From NCBI GenBank assembly GCA_947095585.1, contig OX352763.1:15363462-15427461 (forward strand): a DNA stretch of 64,000 nt, read 5' to 3'. This DNA comes from Nephrocerus scutellatus. Taxonomy: Eukaryota > Arthropoda > Insecta > Diptera > Pipunculidae. Shown here piece by piece: positions 49,815 through 57,644 of the stretch (within the stretch, counting starts at the first letter, position 1; each line of letters opens with the position of its first letter). A program made the position numbers and the translations under genes. Under the pieces are notes generated by a model, which saw only the letters and a program-made list of their open reading frames with translations, was not told the DNA's origin and made no database searches.

Positions 49815-50625
49815 TTTGGTGTTTTGCAAAATCGCGCTTTACGGTCAGGTCGGGTCGGACCGGATGAAATGTAATGTCCTTTACCTATATTCCGTGCATG
49901 GTGCAGTCGTTTTCCTAAGCCATTTACGGGTTTTCCGATTAAACATGCACCGTTGGTTTGGCGAGGAACCAAAGGACTCAACTCTGTACAACTCTGTGTT
50001 TACAGTGTAGGGATTTGGAATGACGGACGAACGACAACAAAAGGCGACTTGGCAGTTGGCGGTTGGCGGCTACGACAGGTTATTATACTTTGTTAAGAAC
50101 ATTTCATGGTAATCTGTGTAATATTTGCTCCCTGAAAAAGTGGAGCAAATTCGATGTGATTGTCAGTTTTTCTGTGTAACTGTGCAATGTATGAATATGA
50201 GAAGTAACCAGATATTAAATATATATTTGCTTCTTCCTATAAGTAAAACATCAAAGAGAACGCTGGTGCAAACAATTAAATAATAATTTTTTAATTCTTG
50301 TGCTTGTGCCTTAGCAAAATGTTTTTGTGCTTTTTTTCGCCATGTTTTACGTTAAGATACCCGAACTCTCTTAGCCTCCTGAACCCTGTTAAGTAAGTAA
50401 AAAACACAGCAGTAGTAGAACTGAAAATAAACTTTACGAAAACTAAGCCGATACGTGTATATAAAGGATCCTTTTTTTCGTAGATAGAAATAACTGAAGG
50501 TTTAAATGTAAAACTAGATCCGTTCACTGATATTTATATCAATATATTCTGTAAAATCATCATTAATAGCCCCATGATTGAAGAAAGCTACGAATTATAC
50601 AAATTTATTTTGAAAATCAGTCGTC
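49815..50625. other. No gene seen
   Basis: May hold the 3' end of the candidate peptide transcript. No further recognisable frame or repeat. Confidence 0.4.
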
Positions 50626-50631
50626 GATTCC

Positions 50632-50735
50632 CGGAACTTATAGACGACTTCGTGATTTTTATGTCGCACATAATCGACCATCTCAGAAAGCCATCCGTCG
50701 AGCTGTGGGTAGATTTTTTTTTGAGACAAAACCCT
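50632..50735 (+). pseudogene. rosa-like transposase, N-terminal HTH fragment
   Basis: One frame reads 'TYRRLRDFYVAHNRPSQK' then 'AIRRAVGRF', the first helix-turn-helix segment of a DD41D-type transposase (compare 'AFRALRDFFGQHNR' at 20853). The catalytic domain does not follow; LINE sequence begins shortly after. Confidence 0.65.
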
Positions 50736-50779
50736 AGCCCAATTGGCTGATACTGCGACCTAAAAAGATCTTTTGTATT

Positions 50780-50995
50780 GTAGGATGTAACTAATCTGAG
50801 AGACTAACTTCCTTCCTAATAAAAGATAGTGTGTCCTAAGTATGTCAGATTAATTTTGTTAAGGTGATATCGTAAGCCACAGAGACCTGTGAGAAACTCA
50901 TTAGCTTTTTGATGCTATCCTTGCCTATATCAAGGATTTCCTTATAGGAAAAGGGCCTGATTAACAGTTTACCGCTCAAACTCAACATTACCAGG
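50780..50995 (-). mobile_element. LINE 3' fragment, partner of 11560-11830
   Basis: The sequence follows 11540-11830 closely on the same strand, for example 'TTTTGTTAAGGTGATATCGT' here against 'GTTTGCTAAGGTGGAGTCGC' there, and the TAGCTTT...GCTATCC block. So it is the C-terminal/3' part of that LINE family, minus orientation. Confidence 0.6.
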
Positions 50996-51004
50996 TTCAA
51001 TACT

Positions 51005-51450
51005 GATAGGTTTAGGGAACCCGAAGTGCGTCAACAACACAGGGACCATCTGGACGTAGAGGTAGAAATAATCAACAGCATACCACAGAAGAACGTGTAT
51101 GAACAGTGGAATGCTGTGAAAAGGGGTTTTGTAACTTGGACACGCACCTACGTCGGTAAAAGGCAGAATAATCACCGCACATGGCTATTGGAAGACACCT
51201 GGAGACGGATCGATGAGTGTAAAGTAATAAAAGCATGAGTTGCAGAACCCTCAGCATTAGAGAATAGCGAGCTAAAAGCCCAATATCGCGTCAAAAAGTA
51301 GGAAGTAGGGCGTAGTGTAAGACGGATCAAACGACAGTACATCGATTCACTTGCCTTAATGGCCGAAGAAGCAGCAAAAAGGAGTGACGGTTGGACTGTC
51401 TATAACATCACCAGGAAGCTCAACTTGAAACTTGCAATAAGCTAGAAATG
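51005..51450 (+). mobile_element. RTE-type LINE linker fragment
   Basis: A plus-strand frame with 'EQWNAVKRGFV', 'RTWLLEDTWRRIDECK' and, after a stop, 'SVRRIKRQYIDSLA', 'EEAAKRSDGWTVYNITRKL'. This is the segment between endonuclease and RT in RTE-type elements. It probably belongs with the family at 13120-14110, whose copy lacks this part. Confidence 0.7.
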
Positions 51451-51454
51451 CCCA

Positions 51455-51815
51455 ACAAAACAATGGCAAGTCACCGGGAGTATGTTTCTTCGTACTTGAA
51501 TTATTAAAAGAAATGTTTAAGGTTTTCAAGAAGACACAACCAAGAAGACGGGAACAACATCAGACCCTGCTACTACTATATTCGTAGAGAACTTGACATC
51601 CTTCAAGAATAGAACCGTCGATTATTTTCGTAATAAACTTGACATGAATTTTATTCAATTGCTAGAGACATCGTAAAAAATTAGGAATAAGAAAACCTCT
51701 GAAAGTTTACCTTCAAAATTAAATAAGAGAAAATGTTTTGTTGAGTAATGTTTTATTTTTTAAACTATTATAATCTGCAATTGACTATTTACTTTGAAAA
51801 TAAAATAAGGAGAAA
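51455..51815. other. No gene seen; 3' flank of the BEN gene
   Basis: AT-rich sequence between LINE debris and the predicted end of the minus-strand BEN gene. The transcript should end about here. Confidence 0.5.
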
Positions 51816-51820
51816 TATTT

Positions 51821-51826
51821 TTTATT
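51821..51826 (-). terminator. Elba1: Poly(A) signal of BEN-domain gene
   Basis: AATAAA on the minus strand, about 100 bases after the stop codon and the first canonical signal there. A T-rich/GT-rich flank follows. Confidence 0.6.
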
Positions 51827-51927
51827 TGTTGTTACAAAAATCACAATAAAGCCTTTTACAGTTCGAGCAACTTGTCCAATGATCATTGAATGAACTTGAT
51901 CTTCATTTTGAAGCTTACTTATATCGA

Positions 51928-52854
51928 TCAGCAGTATGGTTTAGGTGAAGATGAACTCTCGGATTCCTGCAAACTCAATCGTCGTTTCTCGCGTTGTCGG
52001 AACGTTTTGTTCTCGTCGGCGCACTTTGTAGTGATAGCGTTGCGCACCTCCTTGGCAGATATTTTCAGGTTCGTGGTGACAATGTGAATAACGTCAGCTA
52101 TTTTTGCGGGATCGAGTTGGTTTTTGGTTGGCTTGTTGCAGTTTATAAATGCCGGAGATGGTTTGCCAGAGAGTGTATGAGTGGCGAGAGTCTCGCGATC
52201 GAAGACTACCATAAGGATCTTGCGGGTAACAGCTGGACCGGAGAGGTTCCAGTTTATGGCATTCAAAGATGCCCGTGAAGCCGTAGTCCCATTTGGCCCA
52301 ATCGCCACAAGTTCAGACTCATCAGATATATCCGAGTGGAAGATCGGTGAATTGCGGTTTGTCGGTGTGAAGAAATTTCTCGGTTTTTTCCCTGATGGTT
52401 TTTCATTTTCGTCATTTTCAATGGAGCTTCTTTTTCTCTTTCGCTGGTGGGCACGTGGCCGCTCCACTTTTGTGATATCTTTTTCCAACTCCAGCATTAC
52501 TTCCACTTTCGCTATCAGTTTTTTAACTGTCCTAAGTTTTACAACTTCCAACGCCTCGAAGATTCTCAGTTTCATTTCGATTGAGTTAGGCATTGTAAAT
52601 GGAATTATCTTCTGGTAGTTTTGTGGTGTCTCTGGTGGCGTAGTGGTCTCAATATTCCGAGATTGGTCGGCTTTCGGTTCTTTGTGTACTGGTGTCGAAG
52701 TGATCTTATATTCTTCCGTCTCAAGAGCTTCTAGAAGACGTCGTTTACGAAGATGCTGTAGGAAACAAATAAAATAAATTATTTTCCAAACTTGCAATGT
52801 GGATTTATTTTTCCAACTTACCGCTGACTTCTTGACTTCAAATTTAGTTTCCAT
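51928..52854 (-). CDS. Elba1: BEN-domain insulator protein, Elba1-like
   Basis: Two exons: 52854-52822 (METKFEVKKSA) and 52755-51928, joined over a 66-base intron (GTAAGT donor, TTTGTTTCCTACAG acceptor). The product has 286 residues. Roughly 70-108 is a heptad-rich helix. Basic patches follow (HQRKRKRSS at 114-122, GKKPR at 133-137), fit for nuclear entry. About 160-265 is a BEN domain, beginning 'LVAIGPNGTTAS' and including 'LATHTLSGKPSPAF', 'LDPAKIADVIHIVTTN' and 'VRNAITTKCADENKTFRQRE'. BEN proteins of the Insensitive/Elba group bind DNA and act in insulators and repression. The divergent small gene and the CAGGTAG sites favour Elba1 (Bsg25A) over Insensitive or Elba2, but a tree is needed. 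The ATG is the first in the predicted mRNA. No break is seen. Confidence 0.85.
   Translation of the reverse strand: METKFEVKKSAVSWKNKSTLQVWKIIYFICFLQHLRKRRLLEALETEEYKITSTPVHKEPKADQSRNIETTTPPETPQNYQKIIPFTMPNSIEMKLRIFEALEVVKLRTVKKLIAKVEVMLELEKDITKVERPRAHQRKRKRSSIENDENEKPSGKKPRNFFTPTNRNSPIFHSDISDESELVAIGPNGTTASRASLNAINWNLSGPAVTRKILMVVFDRETLATHTLSGKPSPAFINCNKPTKNQLDPAKIADVIHIVTTNLKISAKEVRNAITTKCADENKTFRQREKRRLSLQESESSSSPKPYC
52756..52821 (-). other. Elba1: In-frame, stop-free intron
   Basis: A 66-base intron with consensus ends. Its length is divisible by three and it contains no stop, so unspliced RNA reads through and would add 22 mostly hydrophobic residues after residue 11. The usual fly intron size and the strong sites argue that it is normally removed. 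Confidence 0.85.
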
Positions 52855-52934
52855 TTCGTAGAGCTTGGAGATGATAGAAGTGATTTCAAATAAATGTTAT
52901 GTTTGCTAATCGCTAAGATATTCAACTTGGAATG

Positions 52935-52968
52935 GAATGAACATATGAACATGCAGTGATCTTAAATA
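52935..52968 (-). promoter_or_regulatory. Elba1: Core promoter of BEN gene: TATA plus Inr
   Basis: On the minus strand TATTTAAG (52968-52961) lies 30 bases upstream of TCATTC (52940-52935), an exact TCAKTY initiator whose A is at 52938. That gives an 84-base leader with no earlier ATG. Confidence 0.65.
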
Positions 52969-53007
52969 GCGAGTGAGCAGTAAATGGACGTGAGTGTGTG
53001 TAATGGA

Positions 53008-53015
53008 CCAATTAG
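53008..53015 (+). promoter_or_regulatory. CCAATTAG, possible Elba/Insv-type site
   Basis: It resembles the CCAATAAG and CCAATTGG words bound by Elba and Insensitive in Drosophila, one base off from either. It sits about 75 bases upstream of the predicted start of the BEN gene. One degenerate 8-mer is weak evidence. Confidence 0.25.
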
Positions 53016-53024
53016 CGAAGGTTG

Positions 53025-53031
53025 TTACCTG
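53025..53031 (-). promoter_or_regulatory. CAGGTAA, Zelda/TAGteam-type site
   Basis: TTACCTG on the plus strand. CAGGTAA is one of the TAGteam heptamers used by Zelda at genome activation. About 90 bases upstream of the predicted BEN-gene start; TAGGTAA words follow at 53036-53042 and 53202-53208. Confidence 0.6.
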
Positions 53032-53072
53032 GTTTTAGGTAATTAGTGATTTTTACACATGCGAGAAGTTGA

Positions 53073-53079
53073 CTACCTG
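53073..53079 (-). promoter_or_regulatory. CAGGTAG, canonical Zelda site
   Basis: Exact canonical TAGteam heptamer, read on the minus strand, 135-141 bases upstream of the predicted BEN-gene start. Confidence 0.7.
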
Positions 53080-54101
53080 GATTATTTCGGCGCGGAACCG
53101 ATCCTTGGATTTACATTTAATGAAGCCATATAAATTTTGGTGAAAATTGATATTTAAATTAGCCGGAATAGACCAAATATAATTATATGATGTTAAATAT
53201 TTAGGTAATTATGTGATGCAAACATTAGCATTATTCTGTCTTACTGGAGAATATTATGTCATTTTTATACCTGCTATACGACATTTGAGAGAGAGCGAAT
53301 TTATCTAAAATAAAATAAACAGAAATATTCTGTCTGAATTTTGCACAGATCAATTATGAGGTAATGTTTTGAAATTGTTTGTTTCGGATGATAGACATTT
53401 TTATTTCGGTCATGATGTGAAATGCCATACACTGACGAAGTCATAGGAAATTTCTGTTTCTAAATTTGTCCACTCATATGTCTCGAGTTCTACCAGATAG
53501 AAATTGATGCGATTTATTTCAAAACAATTGTTTAGCGCTCGGCTTGCGATGGCGTAATTTTGAGATTTTTTTTTATTTATTAGGGTAGTTTTAGAAGAAA
53601 AATATACAAAACGGGCTTTTTCGGCAGTAACTCCTTATGCCGTCCTTAAATTGAATTTCAGCATCCCATATGGCGGGCTGAGAAGCTTCGCGTTACTATG
53701 TATTCTGGTTCATACATAAGCTATTTTTACATAGAAATTTCAGAGTTCATACAAAAATCCCATGAAAGAAAAATCACTATCAGTTTTTCCAATTTTCCAA
53801 CTTTTCTTTCCGTAGAAACCTTACTCGGATATTTAAATATTTTAAAATAATAATGAGCGAAATCGATCTAACCAATATCAAGTGATGCGGTTACAAACAG
53901 CATTTCATTTTTATTTATTACAAATATGAGTTTTTAATTATCTTAAGGATCGTTAATTGTTACATTAGCATCGCCTTTTCCAGAAATATTTAAGAGGTAA
54001 TATTAATCAGGAAATTTAGAGACAAGACACATCTGTATTTTCTCGTACGTAATTATTTTATTACGGCTTACTGTAACCAAATGTGTCATAGCATTGGCAT
54101 G

Positions 54102-54108
54102 CTACCTG
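54102..54108 (-). promoter_or_regulatory. CAGGTAG, canonical Zelda site
   Basis: Second exact heptamer, 129-135 bases upstream of the predicted start of the plus-strand gene, mirroring the distance seen on the other side. Confidence 0.7.
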
Positions 54109-54203
54109 CTTAACAGAACCCTAATTAAATCTGGAACCGCTTCTATCCTTCTGCTCGCTTAATCCATATACATTAGATTGACCATTTTTGTTTCGAGTTC
54201 TGC

Positions 54204-54240
54204 TATAAAACCATCATGTCAGACAAACATAACATCAGTT
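54204..54240 (+). promoter_or_regulatory. Elba3: TATA plus Inr of plus-strand gene
   Basis: TATAAAA (54204-54210) and TCAGTT (54235-54240), the classic fly initiator, with A at 54237. The spacing (TATA at -33) is slightly long but acceptable. This start lies downstream of the first in-frame ATG (54216), so translation would begin at 54270. Confidence 0.5.
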
Positions 54241-54630
54241 TCAAACGCAACTTACCAAGTCCCACATCAATGGAAAACTACGGCAATTACGTCACAATGT
54301 TACTACTAGAGCTCGAAGAAGAGGTACGAGCAATTGCAGAAAGAAATGGTGATCCACCAACCGAAAATGTGGAGGTGAGTAGTATTGAAATGCACGCATA
54401 TTTCTAAACACAATGCTTAAGGAGTACAAAATTCTATGTTTTTTCTTTTTTTCTTCCTGTAGAATCTCAGCGAAAACCACCAGCATCTGCACCACCAACT
54501 GCAACAAATGGAGATGCAAATGCAAGAAGAAATCCTCACGCTGGCAGCCATGATGAAAGCGGTCGATGATGGTGAAAGATCCTTGACAAGGGAATTGGCC
54601 GAATTGCGAAATTCACCGTGCGACCTTTAA
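54216..54630 (+). CDS. Elba3: Small coiled-coil protein, Elba3-like partner
   Basis: Two exons: up to 54374 (GAG/GTGAGT donor) and 54463-54630 (after CTTCCTGTAG), with an 88-base phase-0 intron. From the ATG at 54216 it has 108 residues. From the ATG at 54270, which the TATA/Inr pair favours, it has 90 and starts MENYGNYVTM. Exon 1 has an acidic helix 'LLLELEEEVRAIAE'. Exon 2 has a His/Gln-rich stretch 'ENHQHLHHQLQQMEMQMQ' and a Leu-spaced helix ending 'SLTRELAELRNSPCDL', so a short coiled coil is likely and there is no DNA-binding domain. In Drosophila, Elba3 is, as I recall, a domain-less adaptor joining Elba1 and Elba2, transcribed away from Elba1. Position and form fit, but sequence identity to Elba3 is not proven. 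Confidence 0.65.
54375..54462 (+). other. Elba3: Intron of Elba3-like gene
   Basis: GTGAGT donor and a T-rich tract ending CTTCCTGTAG. Both exons keep phase 0, and the frame is open only if it is removed. Confidence 0.8.
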
Positions 54631-54844
54631 TGAAAATCTGAGAAGATACGAGTATGAGTGATCGTATGGGAATGAAGCGGTGTTTTTTTTTTTGGATGCA
54701 GCATTAATTCTTACCAATGTCTTATTTATTACTTTTTTAAATTTATTTAATATTATACAAGTATTTTTTTCACAATACATCATTTTGTGTTTATTTTTAT
54801 TTTTCGGTGTTAAGATACTACAGAATCCATTACATTCAAAAATT

Positions 54845-55042
54845 TATACACTGGTGGCGTCTTCGGACTTTATTTCTTCAAAAATGAAGCCGAAGTTCAC
54901 GTTACAGTGAATGGATATCACCACCATCCACCATGATCAATGATTTTTTGATTGAAAATGTGGTTGACTTTGATTCGGACGAGATGTGACTACAACGGGA
55001 TGGCGCTACGTGCGCTACGGGGACGACAACGGTTGGAATAAA
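54845..55042 (+). pseudogene. rosa-like transposase fragment
   Basis: It reads 'GGVFGLYFFKNEAEVHVTVN' then 'GYHHH' and, in shifted frames, a degenerate DFDSDEM and QRDGATC-like segment. It matches 21190-21360 of the rosa-like copy. The second catalytic region is broken. It ends in GGAATAAAAAAC, which holds the first AATAAA (55037-55042) downstream of the Elba3-like gene. Confidence 0.7.
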
Positions 55043-55049
55043 AAACACC

Positions 55050-57080
55050 CATTAAATGATCCAAAATTATTCTGTAGCCGGACAAATACTTGAATAAGTC
55101 AAAGAGTTTCCATAGTGAAGAGAAACTAAAAGAATGCACATACATCAAACTTGTCACCAATCTAAGCACTGCTTATTTTAAATGTGTTCTTTAAATTACG
55201 ATACGGTAATGAAATGGGGGCGACCCACATGGATTTATTTTGCACGGTTTTGAAATTAATAAATGCCAACTTTGCTGGAACTAACACACATCAAGATCAT
55301 GCTAAAAGCTGGAAATTATCGACTTTGTTACACCTTTTGCACGATTGTCCAACACCAACACTCAATATTGACGTTGTCCTGTATTTAAAGGAAATTTCTC
55401 GCAAATAAACTGTTATATTATTCAAGATTAATCGAATGCGCAGCAATAACTGTTAAAATGCGAATTATAAAAACACGATAGACAAAACCAAAAACGTGTT
55501 ACTAAATCCCTCAAGAGATGGATGACAAATGAAAAAATGGAGGGTATTGTTATTGGCTCCGGCTCATTGTGCAAAAGTCATTTGAAGCTTCCTTTGGGGC
55601 CTATTTGTTGTTGATGTTCGTCGGAATTCGATTTTTCTGTCCGATGCGAATACCAGAAAATGCCGGATAATACACACGCGAAATATCGACAATTCCTCGT
55701 GTCTGTACGACACAACAAAGGATGAGCCTTTTCGAGCCGATTTGGATTCGAATTGTTCGCCCCCCGTTTTACGACCCCACTATTATAGCCATGAAAAACA
55801 ACAAGTGAAATGGCCCGTGCATCGTTATCTTTTTCTGGAAAGTGTCGATGAGTTTGTTCATTTAATTTTCTGAGCTAAAATTTAAATTCGAAATGCGTTG
55901 CGCAACAGAAGCCGACAATGCTGAGGGACAACGAAGATAATGATAAGAGGCGAGCTTTATTTTTTTTTCGTTCCAATACATTAAAGCCTTCTGTACCCTT
56001 GTGAGAACTTTTTCTAATAATAATAAATGATTAGTTTTTTAAAGAAATTCTTTGGAATTGAAATTTATTGTCAGTATAAACGTAAAGGTTAAACACGTAG
56101 ATGCGGTTTTACTTTCAAAATTATTTGCCTTTACCTATATGACTACACGTGTTATTAAGACATGGCTTAAGTAATTTTTCGGAATAGATTTGTCATGAAA
56201 ATCCATACTAGTAAATGGTTCTTAATCCAAAAAGGAACCCTCACTCAATCATTTGTTCAACTCACCCAAACAAAAGGCAATTTCTTTGTTGTATGCGTAG
56301 AAGAAAATGGCTATAAAGCAAAGTAAATGATTGACTGCTTCTAACATTTTGTTAAAGCAGCAAAAATTAAGCAGAAAAATGTAAGAGATTAGATATGGAA
56401 TTAGATCCCCATGTTTGCTACCCAACTATGTATGTTCATTTTGACACAAAGGATTTTAGCATTGCATTAATATTAATTTTCTGGGTAGATGTTAGGTATT
56501 TGCACCCTGAGCCAGCACAGTTGTAGATACACAAAGGTAGTGTAAGGAATTAGGAAAAATAAACTTCCATATGGGGCATGGTCGATTTATTTCTGCACAG
56601 CATTTATACAAAGTGCCTGCCACATAATAAAAGAAAATATCTTTGGAGTTTAACGGATTTTCGGAAATGTCAAAGCAGATTTGTTGTTAATGCATTAGTG
56701 TGTTTTTAGTGAGTACAAGAATAGTGTACGTACATGTGGCCACTTAAAGATTGAATGATACTGACGTAAACAAACCTCTTTCCATTCGATTTTAATAAAA
56801 TGTATGACTTAAACAATCACATCATAGGTGTCCGTGTGTATTTCCAGCAGATATTTAGCATAACAGTTTTATTATGTTGATCAGTTTTACAAGCACTTGT
56901 CTTTTTTTTAAATAAATTTGGAAATTGAACATGAGTGTTTTCTTCACAAGCATGAGACAGAACGTTTTGCAACAATGGGTAAATGGGAGCAAATTTATAG
57001 CAAAAAAAAGGTAGTTGGAACTTAAACAACAGCGTATGTAAAGCTTGTTCTCTTCTAACCTTGATAGAATAACAAAGTGG
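55050..57080. other. No gene seen (2 kb)
   Basis: A 74-codon frame (55184-55408) just before an AATAAA is unrecognised. The minus frame 56817-57083 has no motif. Confidence 0.4.
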
Positions 57081-57084
57081 CAAA

Positions 57085-57640
57085 GTGGGGAGAACTCAAT
57101 AGAATCGAATTAAGGCTTCTTAACCTCCAGCCATCATCCATAAATGACACTTGCATCGAGGAAACTGATGACCTTGCAATTCCTGGTATATACCTTATCA
57201 ACAACCTGGGTGAAAATTACCATACGAGTGTATGGCCAAATATGATACAAGGATGCCTCAGCTTCCTAACACGGTGCAAGAAATATTTCAATCCCAATGA
57301 TCTGGCTACTATTTACAAGGCATTTATTCGCCCCAAATTTGAGTATAACGGTCATGGAATGCTTTAGCAAGCTTTGTATTCGTGCATCACTATGGTCCGC
57401 AGGCATTCAAAATGCCTCCACATCGACATCTCTTCCTTTCTTCCTTGATACTCGTACCTTAGTGCCTTGCATCATGAGGTTGTTCCATTGGAAAAAATAG
57501 CTACGCGTGAACTTATTAGTGGTTTATTTGACATTTTAACTTATCTGAACTTGCCATTTAAGTGTGGGAAATTACACGCTAAGCAACCTTTCCTATTTAT
57601 CCAAATTTTTTATCAAATTTCTCAGCGATGAAACCTCTTT
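57085..57640 (+). mobile_element. CR1/Jockey-type LINE fragment
   Basis: The frame at 57077-57367 shows the thumb: 'CLSFLTRCKKYFNPNDLATI' followed by 'YKAFIRPKFEYNGHGM', the same block as 5680-5780. It is followed in other frames by the 'VPLEKIATREL' 3' coding part. RT palm absent. Confidence 0.7.
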
Positions 57641-57644
57641 CTGG

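Larger units (their letters stand above)
52969..54203. promoter_or_regulatory. Shared intergenic control region of the divergent pair
   Basis: About 1.2 kb between the two core promoters without any open frame or transposon. Two CAGGTAG and one CAGGTAA sites lie at its ends, next to each promoter. It is likely the common early-embryo enhancer/promoter region. Confidence 0.6.

Noticed and set aside
51994..52618. Plus-strand frames of 94 and 145 codons
   Set aside because: Antisense shadows of the BEN-domain coding exon.
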